Shown piece after piece: positions 1 through 8,902 of a stretch of 64,000 nucleotides of DNA. The notes under the pieces were generated by a model that saw only the letters and a list, made by a program, of their open reading frames with translations, was not told the origin of the DNA and did no database searches. Origin of the DNA: Paenibacillus oralis (lineage in GTDB: Bacteria; Bacillota; Bacilli; Paenibacillales; Paenibacillaceae); assembly GCF_003863965.1 (NCBI RefSeq), contig NZ_RRCN01000001.1, positions 6,073,071 to 6,137,070 of the forward strand, given 5' to 3'. Every line of letters starts with the position of its first letter. Position 1 is the stretch's first letter. Position numbers and translations under genes: made by a program.

Positions 1-106
1 TGCAAGTGCTAAGGTTATCGTTTCTAAATTCCCGTTATATCAGAGATTAAGTAGACAACAACTTTACCATGCACTTTAATCTTTCAAGTTAAGGAGGCGA
101 GAGCCC

Positions 107-823
107 ATGAACCTAAGGCCGATCGATATCGCCAAGAAGCTGGAGATCAGCACCAGCGCGCTGAGGCATTACGAGGATTGGGGCATCATTCCACCCGTAG
201 AGCGGGGGCCTAACGGTTACCGGATCTATACGGAGCTTCATGTGGCGTATTTCGAATGCATTCGCGCCATGAGTCTCGGGTTCGGTATGGATACGACGAA
301 AGCCGTGCTCAAAAAGCTGCTCAAAAAGGAAGTCGACGAAGCCTTGTGGATGGTGAACGAGGCGCAAGCGGAGCTTCATAAGGAGAGGCAGAAAGCCGAG
401 AAAACGATTCAAATCCTCGATACGAAAGAACTGGATCATCTGGACACTCGGGGAAAAAAACGCTGGATGACGATCGGGGAGATCGCCAAAGAAACGATGA
501 TCCCCGCTTCGGCCATTCGCCATTGGGAGAAACGGGGCCTGATTGAGGTGTCGCGCAACCCGGACAACGGATACCGGTCATTCAGCCCCGCACAGATCCG
601 CCGGATTCTCATTATCGGGACGCTGCGCGCAGCGGTGTGGTCGCTGGACTTCATCAAGGAAGTGATCCGGGAGCTCGATCACAACAATCTGGAACAGGCG
701 CGGCGGATGGCCAGGGATTCGTTGCAGTACCTGAACGGGGTAAACCGCATGCGCATGCGCGGCATCCGGTATTTGGACCGGCTGATCGGGCTGACGGAAG
801 CCGAGGAACAAAAAGGAACTTAA
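107..823 (+). CDS. MerR-family regulator with two MerR HTH domains
   Basis: A 238-residue protein. Residues about 4-70 form a MerR-type winged HTH (IAKKLEISTSALRHYEDWG, then NGYRIY), and residues about 120-190 form a second one (IGEIAKETMIPASAIRHWEKRG, then NGYRSFS). A short helical linker joins them. Typical MerR proteins have one N-terminal HTH followed by a dimerisation coiled coil and an effector domain; here the second HTH takes the effector position and no metal-binding cysteines or drug-binding domain are visible. The start is fixed by AAGGAGG at 91-97, nine bases before ATG. The gene converges on the GntP gene with only 54 bp between stops, so it is not an obvious local regulator of the hexarate genes. 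It is a DNA-binding transcription factor by family; target and signal are unknown. Confidence 0.85.
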   Translation: MNLRPIDIAKKLEISTSALRHYEDWGIIPPVERGPNGYRIYTELHVAYFECIRAMSLGFGMDTTKAVLKKLLKKEVDEALWMVNEAQAELHKERQKAEKTIQILDTKELDHLDTRGKKRWMTIGEIAKETMIPASAIRHWEKRGLIEVSRNPDNGYRSFSPAQIRRILIIGTLRAAVWSLDFIKEVIRELDHNNLEQARRMARDSLQYLNGVNRMRMRGIRYLDRLIGLTEAEEQKGT

Positions 824-865
824 GGGCGATCCGCAGAGTTATTAAACCGATAATGCGGATCGCCC
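824..865. terminator. Hairpin between convergent MerR and GntP genes
   Basis: A perfect 12-bp stem (824-835 with 854-865) and an 18-nt loop lie between the two convergent stop codons. A T-rich stretch follows on the minus side (complement of 812-823) but not on the plus side. It probably terminates the GntP transcript and may act both ways. Confidence 0.6.
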
Positions 866-877
866 CGCGGCCGGCGC

Positions 878-2203
878 TTATTGCATCACCGCGTTCAGGG
901 CCAATACCCCAAGCAGGCCGCAGACCGCCAGTATGGTCGTATAAACGGATCTTGATTTGATCGCGTCCAGCAGCGACAGGTTAAAGTATTCTTTGTACAT
1001 CCAGAAGCCCGGATCGTTGACATGGGAAAAAATAACGCTGCCCGATGTCGTGGCCAGCACCATCAGCTCCGGATTAGCCCCGCTCATGCCCAGCAGCGGC
1101 AGCACGATGCCGGAAGCCGTCATCACGGTGACCGTGGCCGATCCCAGGGCGAGCCGCAGCACGGCAGCGATAATCCAGGCGAGAATCAGCGGCGAAATGT
1201 CAAGACCGGTCATTATATCTTTGATATAATCGGCAACCCCGCTGTCCACCAGCACCTGCTTGAAAGCGCCCCCGCCGCCGATGACGAACATGATGGTGGC
1301 GATCGATTTCATCGAGGAGCCGACGCTGCCCATGATATCCTTCATTTTGCGCCCGCGGGCAATGCCAAACGTATAGATGGCGATCAGCACCGAAATCAAC
1401 AGCGCAATCCCCGATTCCCCAAAGAAAGCGATCATTTTAAAGGCGCCGGAATCCTGCGGCATCGCCATTTCGGCAACAGCCAGCACCGCCATGAGCACAA
1501 TCGGCACGAGCGCGGTGAACAGGCTGACGCCAAAGCTCGGCATTTCCTCCTCCGTAAACTCCTTGGTGTTGTACAGCCCCTCCGGAATCGAGGGATTCAT
1601 GCCGCGGATCAATTTCGTTTTCGAGAAAAATATCCCCGCGATAATCGCCGAAGGGATGGCGATGACCAGCCCGAGCAGCAGCGTCTTGCCCATGCTGGCA
1701 CCAAACACGCTGGCCACGGCCGCCGGTCCCGGATGGGGCGGCAGAAAGCTGTGCGTCGTGGACAATGCCACCGCCATCGGCAGGCCGATATACATCAGGT
1801 TCACTTTCATCCGCGAAACAATCGTAAAGACGATCGGAATAAGCAGGATGAAGCCGATTTCAAAAAACAGGGTAACGCCAAGCACAAAAGCGGTAATCAG
1901 AATCGCCCACTGCAGTCTTTTTTCGCCGAATTTGGCGGTCAGCGTCATGGCGATCCGCTGCGCGGCGCCGCAGTCGGCCATCAGCTTGCCGAGCATCGCG
2001 CCAAAGCCGATAATCAGCGCCAGATGGCCGAGCTGCCCGCCGATCCCTTCTTCCACCGAATTCACCACATCCGATAACGTCAGGCCGTTCAGCAAACCGA
2101 CCACAATGGCGACAAGCACGAGCGAAATGAAGCCTTCGAGCTTAAAGCCCACCATCAGCACAAGCAGCAGCGCCACCCCTAGCGCAACGATTAACAACGG
2201 CAT
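878..2203 (-). CDS. GntP-family sugar-acid permease
   Basis: A 441-residue polytopic membrane protein of the gluconate:H+ symporter (GntP) family, the usual length for it. About a dozen hydrophobic segments run from the N-terminal MPLLIVALGVALLLVLMVGF to the C-terminal LAVCGLLGVLALNAVMQ. Family-type stretches include GFGAMLGKLMADCGAAQRIA, PMAVALSTTHSFLPPHPGP and SATVTVMTASGIVLPL. A GGAGGAA ribosome site precedes the ATG. Its place in a cluster encoding only glucarate/galactarate degradation suggests that it imports hexarates or glycerate rather than gluconate; that substrate is an inference. It is preceded by its own promoter module (2481-2568) and a cre box, so it appears to be transcribed separately from cdaR and under both substrate and catabolite control. 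Confidence 0.88.
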   Translation of the reverse strand: MPLLIVALGVALLLVLMVGFKLEGFISLVLVAIVVGLLNGLTLSDVVNSVEEGIGGQLGHLALIIGFGAMLGKLMADCGAAQRIAMTLTAKFGEKRLQWAILITAFVLGVTLFFEIGFILLIPIVFTIVSRMKVNLMYIGLPMAVALSTTHSFLPPHPGPAAVASVFGASMGKTLLLGLVIAIPSAIIAGIFFSKTKLIRGMNPSIPEGLYNTKEFTEEEMPSFGVSLFTALVPIVLMAVLAVAEMAMPQDSGAFKMIAFFGESGIALLISVLIAIYTFGIARGRKMKDIMGSVGSSMKSIATIMFVIGGGGAFKQVLVDSGVADYIKDIMTGLDISPLILAWIIAAVLRLALGSATVTVMTASGIVLPLLGMSGANPELMVLATTSGSVIFSHVNDPGFWMYKEYFNLSLLDAIKSRSVYTTILAVCGLLGVLALNAVMQ

Positions 2204-2258
2204 CGTCTATTCCTCCAATCATCCATTCTGTGGTTAAGTGAGTTAATCCGGGTTAAGC

Positions 2259-2273
2259 ATGTAAGCACTTTCC
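2259..2273. promoter_or_regulatory. Weak cre-like site before the GntP gene
   Basis: ATGTAAGCACTTTCC matches 13 of 15 positions of the cre consensus WTGNAANCGNWNNCW, but the central CG is CA. It lies 56 bp upstream of the GntP start, downstream of the stronger cre at 2325-2339. It could be a secondary CcpA site or chance. Confidence 0.3.
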
Positions 2274-2324
2274 GGTTTCTGAACACAAACGTCTCTCCTC
2301 TCTATGCCATGATCAAAACTTTTC

Positions 2325-2339
2325 AGTAAGCGCTTTCAA
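2325..2339 (-). promoter_or_regulatory. cre box (CcpA site) in the GntP leader
   Basis: On the minus strand the sequence TTGAAAGCGCTTACT matches all 15 positions of the cre consensus WTGNAANCGNWNNCW. It lies about 120 bp upstream of the permease start and about 140 bp downstream of the proposed -10 element, a position compatible with a CcpA roadblock of transcription. Confidence 0.7.
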
Positions 2340-2480
2340 CGAGACGCCTGAGCAACACGCAGATAATAGCTTCCTCTGGCCTGCGCCGCTTCCCGGAAAA
2401 TTGCCGCGGTGCGCATGCCTCTTGCGAAATATGTCTTATCATCACTGCTCCAAGCTCATCCCGCTCTCCGGTATAGTTAA

Positions 2481-2568
2481 AATATAACAGCATGTTCCTT
2501 TGTTCACATTGTTTGCCCATCCAAAATCGGCGGCGTATTTCAACGGGAAAATTGTGCTTCAGAACAAG
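2481..2568 (-). promoter_or_regulatory. CdaR-type promoter module, copy C (GntP gene)
   Basis: Read on the minus strand, a -10-like TATATT (2481-2486) sits exactly 16 bp after TGTGAA (2503-2508), which is the downstream end of a 66-bp block (2503-2568). The block has the same spacing as those before garK and garD: TTCACATTG at one end and AAAATTG-N-GCT near the other (plus-strand orientation). No good -35 hexamer is present, which fits an activator-dependent promoter. CdaR is the obvious candidate activator; that is an inference. Confidence 0.6.
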
Positions 2569-2622
2569 GGTTTGCGGCGCCGCTCAAACCGGAACAGCCG
2601 CGAGCGGGCCTGGGGCTCTTTC

Positions 2623-3774
2623 CTACTCCTGCAGCCGTTCGAATGTAAGCAGCAGCTTCATTTTGACGAGATCGTTGAATTTGCGGTAATCCAGTTGCAG
2701 GAGTTGGGATATTTTATCCAGACGGTAAAACAGGGTATTTCTATGTACGTGCAGCAAGCCCGCGGTTTGCTTCACATTCAGGTCGCAGTCCAGAAACGTG
2801 CGCAGCGTCAGCTTATACTCCTCGTTAAGCGTTTGGGGAAACAACCCGTATTTTTGCAAAAATTCCGTTCTCGCTTCCGGCGGCACCATCTCAAGATAAG
2901 GAACGATTCCCCAATCATCGATAAAGCTGGCGCTCTGCGGCTGCCGTCCGAATTTTCGGCTCAGGCGTATGCAGCGGCGGGCTTCGCCGTATGATTGCTT
3001 GTACCCCGCAAGACCGCTGCGCGGATGTCCAACACCGATACAGTAACGGTAGCCCCGCCGGCGCAGACAAGCTTCAATTTTGCCGACCAGGGGCTGGAGG
3101 AAATCGCTTACGGGAATGGCGATAAAAAAAGCGCCGTCCTCCACATAGGCGTATAGCGCCTGCATACTGACCATCGCCTTGAGATCGTTCAAAAACTGTT
3201 CCTTACGCTCACCTGTTTTCTGCAGCATCTCCCCGCTTACCGTCTCTTCCGGCCATTTCAACTCTTCGATCTCCACGACCATCACGCTGCGTTCGGCATT
3301 GACGTCGATCTGCAGCGTACGAGCCGTCATCCGCAGCTTCTTTTCGGAGAATTCATACGGGCTGATCAGCTCCATAATAAAGCTTTCCAGCACCATCTTG
3401 CGGAAGTGCAGCTGCTTGTTCATATGGATCTGCTGCAGGAGCGCCTCCACGTTCATCTTGATGATCTTTCCGAATCGGTACACCTCGTCGGGATTGCCGG
3501 TGATCCCAACAACGCCGACAATGTTCTCCTGAAATTCAATCGGCAGATTGACTCCGGGCTTGGAGCCCGGCAGACTCAGGCATTCCTCTTCGCCGATCAG
3601 CACCTGTTTTCTGGAGCCGAGCACCTGCAGCGCGCCTTCATGCAGACTGCCGATCCGCTCCGTTTCCCCGCTGGCGACGATAACCCCTTGATCGTCCATA
3701 ATGTTGATATTGAACTCCATGACGGACATCAATTGGACTACGATAGGCAAGGCCAGCTCGGTCGTTATTTTCAT
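2623..3774 (-). CDS. cdaR: CdaR-type sugar diacid regulator
   Basis: A transcriptional regulator of 383 residues. The N-terminal ~130 residues (from MKITTELALPIVVQ) match the putative sugar-diacid recognition domain. A middle GGDEF-like/CdaR region follows. The C-terminal PucR-type HTH holds LRTFLDCDLNVKQTAGLLHV and HRNTLFYRLDKI, which is typical of CdaR/PucR activators. The ATG at 3774 was chosen over an upstream in-frame ATG at 3861 because GGAGGGG precedes it by seven bases and the diacid domain begins directly after it. In enterobacteria CdaR activates glucarate, galactarate and glycerate genes; the identical gene content here supports the same role. A terminator-like hairpin lies only a few bases upstream of its ribosome site, so expression may come by read-through from the lyase gene. 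Confidence 0.9.
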   Translation of the reverse strand: MKITTELALPIVVQLMSVMEFNINIMDDQGVIVASGETERIGSLHEGALQVLGSRKQVLIGEEECLSLPGSKPGVNLPIEFQENIVGVVGITGNPDEVYRFGKIIKMNVEALLQQIHMNKQLHFRKMVLESFIMELISPYEFSEKKLRMTARTLQIDVNAERSVMVVEIEELKWPEETVSGEMLQKTGERKEQFLNDLKAMVSMQALYAYVEDGAFFIAIPVSDFLQPLVGKIEACLRRRGYRYCIGVGHPRSGLAGYKQSYGEARRCIRLSRKFGRQPQSASFIDDWGIVPYLEMVPPEARTEFLQKYGLFPQTLNEEYKLTLRTFLDCDLNVKQTAGLLHVHRNTLFYRLDKISQLLQLDYRKFNDLVKMKLLLTFERLQE

Positions 3775-3792
3775 CCGAATCCCCTCCAGGCG

Positions 3793-3835
3793 CAAAAATA
3801 GGACAGGCCAACTATCGTTGTTACAATAGCTGGCC
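3793..3835 (-). terminator. Terminator-like hairpin between lyase gene and cdaR
   Basis: A 10-bp stem with one mismatch (3806-3815 with 3826-3835) is followed on the minus strand by a T5 run at 3793-3797. It ends the garR-lyase transcript. It stands immediately before the cdaR ribosome site, so it may also limit read-through into cdaR. Confidence 0.75.
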
Positions 3836-3907
3836 CGGTTCCCTGCATGATTCATCATCATGGACAGGTTCCATACCTAAATTTTCAATTTTTTATTGAC
3901 TTTGACT

Positions 3908-4807
3908 TTAACTTGACCGAACGGCCCCAAGCCCTTCCAAAATTCCCCGGATCTTACCCAGATTCTCCTCCGAGCAAGAGGTATTGGGCAAAATCGGCTT
4001 GCCTGCCTGAAGTCCGATCAAATTGACCGCATCCTTCGTTGCCACCGGGAAGCTTCCAAGGTTCCAGGCCATCCGCAGCGGAGCCAGCCTGTACTGCGCC
4101 TCCAGGGACCCCTGGATGTCGCCTGCCATGAACTTGTCGTAAATTTCCACGACCAGCCGCGGCACCACGTTGGCGGTTGACGCCACGCAGCCGGCGCCCC
4201 CGTAGACGAGCGTGCTTAAAATCATGATGTCCCTGCCCGCCAGCACCTTAAATCCCTGGGCTCTGGTGCGGCGGATGTATTCGGCGGTCAGCGTCTGATC
4301 GCCGCTGCTGTCTTTGATCCCCACGATATTCGGAATTTCGGCCAGCCGCTCCAGCAGGGCGGGGGTAATGTTGTTGCCGACTTTGTCCGGATTGTTGTAC
4401 AACAGTACCGGCAATGAGGTCGCTTCTGCGATTTTCTTAAAATGGTCAAATAGTTCATCCTGTGTCGGCGTAATAAACATCGGCGGCAGGATCGAGATCG
4501 CCCGCGCGCCAAGCTCTTCGTATTTGCGGGCCTGCTTTATGCCTTCCCGCGTTGAAATCGCCGCGATTCCCGCGTAGACGGGAGCACGCCCTGCGCTTTG
4601 CTGGGCAGTGACCGCCACCACCCGCTGTTGATCCTCCGGGTCCAGTGCGAAAAATTCGCCATTGCTGCCAAGCGCCAAAATGCCGTGTACGCCGCCTTCG
4701 ATCACATGGTCCACAATGCGGCGCAGCCCCTGCTCATCGAGCCGCTCTTCGTCGTCGACCGGGGTTACAATCGGGGGAATAACCCCGCGAATAAAGCTGG
4801 TATCCAT
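3908..4807 (-). CDS. DapA-superfamily lyase, probable 5-keto-4-deoxyglucarate aldolase
   Basis: A 299-residue class I aldolase/dehydratase of the DapA superfamily. Visible are the Schiff-base lysine in NIVGIKDSSGD, the catalytic-type tyrosine in LLYNNP and the substrate loop GSNGEFFAL in place of the GTTGE of true dihydrodipicolinate synthase. It starts at ATG 4807, which has GAGGTGA upstream; an in-frame GTG at 4819 is an alternative. It follows garR by 20 bp. Because GarR and GarK are present and no ketoglutarate-semialdehyde dehydrogenase is seen, the expected reaction is cleavage of 5-keto-4-deoxyglucarate to pyruvate and tartronate semialdehyde, the step done by the unrelated GarL in E. 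coli. The decarboxylating dehydratase reaction (EC 4.2.1.41) is the main alternative. Family is certain, reaction inferred. Confidence 0.8.
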   Translation of the reverse strand: MDTSFIRGVIPPIVTPVDDEERLDEQGLRRIVDHVIEGGVHGILALGSNGEFFALDPEDQQRVVAVTAQQSAGRAPVYAGIAAISTREGIKQARKYEELGARAISILPPMFITPTQDELFDHFKKIAEATSLPVLLYNNPDKVGNNITPALLERLAEIPNIVGIKDSSGDQTLTAEYIRRTRAQGFKVLAGRDIMILSTLVYGGAGCVASTANVVPRLVVEIYDKFMAGDIQGSLEAQYRLAPLRMAWNLGSFPVATKDAVNLIGLQAGKPILPNTSCSEENLGKIRGILEGLGAVRSS

Positions 4808-4827
4808 TTCATCGCTCACCTCGCTAA

Positions 4828-5715
4828 TTATCGTTTGACTTCGGTATGGGCCATTTTCTCATAATGGCGGATCAGCGCCCCATGATCGGCGGTCCCGAGG
4901 CCGTCGGCTTTGAGCGCATGCATCATCTCCAGCACGGAGGCCGTCAGCGGCAGCGGCACCCCGATTTCATGGGAAGTGTCCAGCGCGTTGGTCAAATCCT
5001 TAATATGCAGGTCAATGCGGAAGCCCGGGTCAAACTTGCGGTCCATCACCAGCGGCGCTTTCGCCTCCATCACCGTGCTTCCCGCCAGGCCGCCGCGGAT
5101 CGCCTGAAATACCTGCTCGGGCTCTACGCCGGCTTTGCTTGCCAGCACAAACGCTTCAGACATGGCGGCGATGTTGAGGGCGACGATCACCTGGTTGGCC
5201 AGCTTGGTGATGTTGCCGGATCCAACGTCGCCGGTATGCACGACCGAACCGGCCATCGCCTTGAGCAGGTCATAGCTTTGCTCGAACACTTTTTTGTCTC
5301 CACCGACCATCACGGACAAGGTGCCGTCGATCGCCTTTGGCTGCCCGCCGCTGACCGGGGCGTCCAGGAAGGAAATCCCTCGCTCCGCCAGCGCCGCCGC
5401 CACTTCGCGGCTGACCAGCGGCGCGATGGAACTCATATCGATGACCACGGACCCGGCTTTGATCCCTTCGGCGATGCCGTTTTCGCCAAGCACGACTTCT
5501 TTGACGTGCGGCGAATTCGGCAGCATGGTGATAACGGTATCCACCTGCCCGGCCACTTCTTTGGGAGAAGCGGCCGCCTTCGCTCCGGCTGCTTGCAGCT
5601 CCTTCACCGCCTCAGGGTTGCGGTCCATCACCACCAGGCTGTAGCCCGCCTTGATCAGGTTGAGGCTCATCGGTTTGCCCATGATTCCCAGTCCGATAAA
5701 TCCGATTGTCTTCAT
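4828..5715 (-). CDS. garR: Tartronate semialdehyde reductase (GarR-type)
   Basis: A 295-residue beta-hydroxyacid dehydrogenase. The N-terminal Rossmann motif [16 protein letters not shown] binds NAD(P), [16 protein letters not shown] is the substrate-binding signature, and GNITKLANQ carries the catalytic lysine. The length matches GarR/GlxR (about 295). It reduces tartronate semialdehyde to D-glycerate in the cytoplasm, supplying GarK. The ATG at 5715 has GGGAGGAG upstream; an in-frame ATG at 5751 would add 12 residues ahead of the nucleotide-binding strand and lacks support. The first gene of a two-gene unit with the lyase. It has none of the conserved promoter module seen before garK and garD. 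Confidence 0.9.
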   Translation of the reverse strand: MKTIGFIGLGIMGKPMSLNLIKAGYSLVVMDRNPEAVKELQAAGAKAAASPKEVAGQVDTVITMLPNSPHVKEVVLGENGIAEGIKAGSVVIDMSSIAPLVSREVAAALAERGISFLDAPVSGGQPKAIDGTLSVMVGGDKKVFEQSYDLLKAMAGSVVHTGDVGSGNITKLANQVIVALNIAAMSEAFVLASKAGVEPEQVFQAIRGGLAGSTVMEAKAPLVMDRKFDPGFRIDLHIKDLTNALDTSHEIGVPLPLTASVLEMMHALKADGLGTADHGALIRHYEKMAHTEVKR

Positions 5716-5847
5716 CTTTATTTCTCCTCCCGTTTTATAGTCAACCTTCATAGTAGAATGATCCGGAAATAATATAGCTTATCTGCGGACGGGGCCATGG
5801 ATCGCATTGTTCTATATTAGTCTTGTGCTCAGTATCATCCCCATGAA

Positions 5848-6055
5848 ATAGAGGAATTTTTGGGTCTTATTTTCCGAATTTGAGCCTATTCATCACCATA
5901 GGGGAATTTTTGGGTCTTATTTTTCGATGAACAGGTCGAAAGGCGGCCTTTTGCCACTAAATCGTGAAAATAGCGCCATAAAATTCCTCTATGTTTACGC
6001 AACATAGGGGATGTCGCTGAAATAGCGCCCTTTTTTTCCTTTATGTTGTCACCCG
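5848..6055. repeat. Intergenic repeat family A, copy 1
   Basis: The 499-bp gap between gudD and garR contains no gene. It has two near-identical 30-bp units (5848-5877 and 5898-5927, period 50 bp) beginning ATAGAGGAATTTTTGGG or ATAGGGGAATTTTTGGG. An inverted counterpart follows at about 5967-5992 (AAAATAGCGCC and AAATTCCTCTAT), then an ATAGCGCC unit near 6020. Related AT-rich units occur near 35.6, 50.9 and 61.9 kb. Confidence 0.6.
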
Positions 6056-6214
6056 AGATCTTCAATAGGCTAATTTTGCCGTTTTCTCAAGTCTTCACTT
6101 GCCATCATGCTAACGTTATTTCCAGAATCGTCTACTAGTGAACCTTCATAGTCAGCCTTCTTAATAGCCGTCCTTCTTATTGTCCACTTTCCTATCAGCC
6201 AGCCCTTTTTACAA

Positions 6215-7582
6215 TCATCGCACCAGGCAAGGACGCTTGTTGTCGAATTTCCAGCCCGGCACAAGGTACTGCATCGCCGCGGAATCGTCCCGCGCGTTCA
6301 AGCCCATGCTGTTGTACAGGTTGTGGGCCTGCTCGATCCGCTCCATATCGATTTCCACGCCAAGCCCCGGCTTTTCCGGCAGCTCGATCGCTCCGCCGGC
6401 GATTTGGAACGGTTCCTTGGTGAGACGTTCGGCGCCCTCCTGCCAAATCCAATGCGTGTCGATCGCCGTTATTTCACCCGGAGCCGCCGCGGCCACATGC
6501 GTGAACATCGCCAGTGAAATATCGAAATGATTGTTGGAGTGCGACCCCCAGGTGAGTCCCCATTCGCGGCACATTTGCGCCACCCGCACCGAGCCCTGCA
6601 TCGTCCAAAAATGCGGATCGGCCAGCGGGATGTCCACCGACTGCAGCGAGATCGTGTGGGCCATCTGCCGCCAATCCGTGGCGATCATGTTCGTGGCCGT
6701 CGGCAGGCCGGTCTGTCTGCGGAATTCGGCCATAATCTCGCGGCCGGAATATTCCCCTTCCGCGCCGCACGGGTCCTCGGCGTAGGCGAGCACATGATGC
6801 CGGTCGCGGCACAGGCGCACGGCATCCTTCAGCAGCCAACCGCCGTTCGGATCAAGCGTAATGCGCGCATCCGGGAAACGTTCCGCCAGCGCGGTGACCG
6901 CCTCGATTTCCTCTTCGCCGCGCAGCACGCCGCCCTTGAGCTTGAAATCGCCAAAGCCGTATTTATCATAGGCGGCTTCGGCCAGCGCCACGATCGATTC
7001 CGGCGTCATCGCTTGTTCATGGCGCAGGCGGTACCAGGCCACCTCGCTGTCGGGCTCGGAGGCGTAGGGCAGATCCGTTTTGGTGCGGTCTCCCACATAA
7101 AACAGGTAACCGAGCACATCCACCCGCTCGCGCTGCTGGCCTTCGCCGAGCAACGCGGCGACCGAAACGCCCAGGTACTGGCCGAGCAGATCGAGCAGAG
7201 CGGCTTCCACGGCGGTGACGGCGTGAATGGCGACGCGCAAGTCAAAGGTTTGCTGACCGCGCCCGGCGGCGTCACGGTCCGCAAATGCCGTCCGCATCCG
7301 GGCCAAAATCCGGTTATAGGTGCCGATGGACTGCCCGATCACCAGCATTCGCGCATCCTCCAGCGTCCGGCGGATGTTCTCCCCGCCGGGCACCTCGCCG
7401 ACCCCGGTATGGCCGGAGCTGTCTTCCAGGATCACGATGTTGCGGGTAAAATAGGGACCGTGCGCGCCGCTTAAATTCAGCAGCATGCTGTCCCGTCCGG
7501 CGACCGGAATCACCCGCATTCCGGTAATGACGGGCGTACCATGCAGTACCGGCTTCTCTTGTTTTGCTGTTTGATTCAACAT
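6215..7582 (-). CDS. gudD: Glucarate dehydratase
   Basis: A 455-residue enolase-superfamily enzyme of the mandelate racemase subgroup, close in length to E. coli GudD (446). The catalytic lysine pair is in DFKLKGG (K214, K216), the metal ligands in TLDPNGGW (D244), AEDPCGAE and ATNMIATDW (N298), and the catalytic histidine in SHSNNHFD (H348). All are spaced as in characterised glucarate dehydratases. It converts D-glucarate (and usually L-idarate) to 5-keto-4-deoxy-D-glucarate with Mg2+. A GGAGAA ribosome site precedes the ATG. It lies 20 bp behind garK in one operon. No defect is visible. Confidence 0.95.
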   Translation of the reverse strand: MLNQTAKQEKPVLHGTPVITGMRVIPVAGRDSMLLNLSGAHGPYFTRNIVILEDSSGHTGVGEVPGGENIRRTLEDARMLVIGQSIGTYNRILARMRTAFADRDAAGRGQQTFDLRVAIHAVTAVEAALLDLLGQYLGVSVAALLGEGQQRERVDVLGYLFYVGDRTKTDLPYASEPDSEVAWYRLRHEQAMTPESIVALAEAAYDKYGFGDFKLKGGVLRGEEEIEAVTALAERFPDARITLDPNGGWLLKDAVRLCRDRHHVLAYAEDPCGAEGEYSGREIMAEFRRQTGLPTATNMIATDWRQMAHTISLQSVDIPLADPHFWTMQGSVRVAQMCREWGLTWGSHSNNHFDISLAMFTHVAAAAPGEITAIDTHWIWQEGAERLTKEPFQIAGGAIELPEKPGLGVEIDMERIEQAHNLYNSMGLNARDDSAAMQYLVPGWKFDNKRPCLVR

Positions 7583-7602
7583 ATCGATTCTCCTTTCCGT
7601 GA

Positions 7603-8787
7603 TCAGAGCTTCCCCGAAGCGCGCGTTGCCTCTTCCCGGATTCCGGAGCCGTACCGCTGCGGAATGAGCATGGCACGCAAAACGGAGGAAACGGCGTGGC
7701 GGATGTTGGCCGGCGCCTGGGCGATGGCCTGCTCCAGCGTCATCGGGGCCTGGGTAGCCCCTACCACCACGTCAATGCCGCTGTCGTACATGCCGCGGAC
7801 TTCCGCGTCAATTCCGCCCGAGACGCAAATCACCGGCTTGTTGTGCAGCTTGGCCAGTTTGGCCACACCGGCGGGCGTTTTGCCGAACGCCGTCTGGGCA
7901 TCGGTATGTCCTTCACCCGTCAGGACGAGATCGGCATCGCGGACCTCTTCGGCAAATCGCGCGGCTTCCATCACAATGTCGATTCCCCGGGCCATGCCTG
8001 CGTCCAGGAAGGCGATCAGTCCCGCGCCGAGACCGCCCGCCGCCCCGGCGCCGGCCACGCCGGCGATATCGACGCCAAGCTGTTCGCGAATGATCCCGGC
8101 CAGATGCCTCAGGCCGTCGTCAAGCCTGGCGACCATCTCCGGCGTGGCGCCTTTTTGCGGGCCAAAGATGCGCGCGGCTCCCTGCTCCCCGCAGAGCGGA
8201 TTGGTCACATCGCTGGCAATCGTAATTTCGCAGCCGGCGACGCCGGGATGAAGCCCCGCCGTATCGATTGAGGCGATCCGCTGCAGCTCGCCGCCGCCGA
8301 AGCCGATTTCCGCGCCCGCCGCGTCCAGAAAGCGCACGCCCAGCGCCTGGGCCATGCCGATGCCGCCGTCATTGGTGGCGCTGCCCCCAATGCCGATGAT
8401 GAGCTGCCGGCAGCCTGCGTCAAGCGCGGCCTTGATGAGCTGTCCGGTGCCGTAGGTCGTGGCCGTCAGCGGATTCCTCCGCTCCGCCGGAACCAGCGTC
8501 AGCCCCGAAGCGGATGCCATTTCAATGACGGCGGCACGCCCCTCGTCGAAGATGCCGTACTCGGCGATCACGGGATCGCCCTGCGGGCCGACAACCTCCA
8601 GTTTTCGGCATTCGCCGCCGGCAGCGCTGAGGATCGCTTCCACCGTGCCTTCGCCGCCGTCGGCAATCGGTATTTTGCGGATCACCGCTTCGGGCACCAC
8701 TTCCAGAACGCCCTGTTCCATACAGTCCGCCACCGCCTTGGAGCTGAGACTGCCTTTATACGAGTCGGGCGCAATCAAAATTTTCAT
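7603..8787 (-). CDS. garK: Glycerate 2-kinase
   Basis: A 394-residue type-1 glycerate kinase (GarK/GlxK family). It begins [20 protein letters not shown], the conserved N-terminal substrate site, and carries [20 protein letters not shown] and [22 protein letters not shown], signatures of the family. It phosphorylates D-glycerate to 2-phosphoglycerate, the last step of the hexarate pathway before glycolysis. The ATG at 8787 has TAGGAGTG upstream; an in-frame ATG at 8820 precedes the conserved start and is rejected. It is first in an operon with gudD. Its likely promoter is the module at 9273-9360, some 480 bp upstream, and a small repeat element (8903-9176) lies in the leader. Confidence 0.94.
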   Translation of the reverse strand: MKILIAPDSYKGSLSSKAVADCMEQGVLEVVPEAVIRKIPIADGGEGTVEAILSAAGGECRKLEVVGPQGDPVIAEYGIFDEGRAAVIEMASASGLTLVPAERRNPLTATTYGTGQLIKAALDAGCRQLIIGIGGSATNDGGIGMAQALGVRFLDAAGAEIGFGGGELQRIASIDTAGLHPGVAGCEITIASDVTNPLCGEQGAARIFGPQKGATPEMVARLDDGLRHLAGIIREQLGVDIAGVAGAGAAGGLGAGLIAFLDAGMARGIDIVMEAARFAEEVRDADLVLTGEGHTDAQTAFGKTPAGVAKLAKLHNKPVICVSGGIDAEVRGMYDSGIDVVVGATQAPMTLEQAIAQAPANIRHAVSSVLRAMLIPQRYGSGIREEATRASGKL

Positions 8788-8902
8788 TCCATCACTCCTA
8801 CCGTCTCTCTTTGCCTGCAACCAAAATCTCCTCAGCGAAAGTAAAACCCTGTTGATGACGCTTTCATTTTTGCCGCGAAAACACGGAACAGACGTTATCT
8901 AT

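Noticed and set aside
1022-2077. A 351-codon open frame antisense to the GntP permease
   Set aside because: Composition is His/Gln/Arg-rich with no ribosome site, as expected of the reverse of a membrane protein gene.
5846-5935. Possible CRISPR-like array because of two 30-bp units 50 bp apart
   Set aside because: Only two direct units, no further spacers, and related units elsewhere occur in both orientations; no cas genes.
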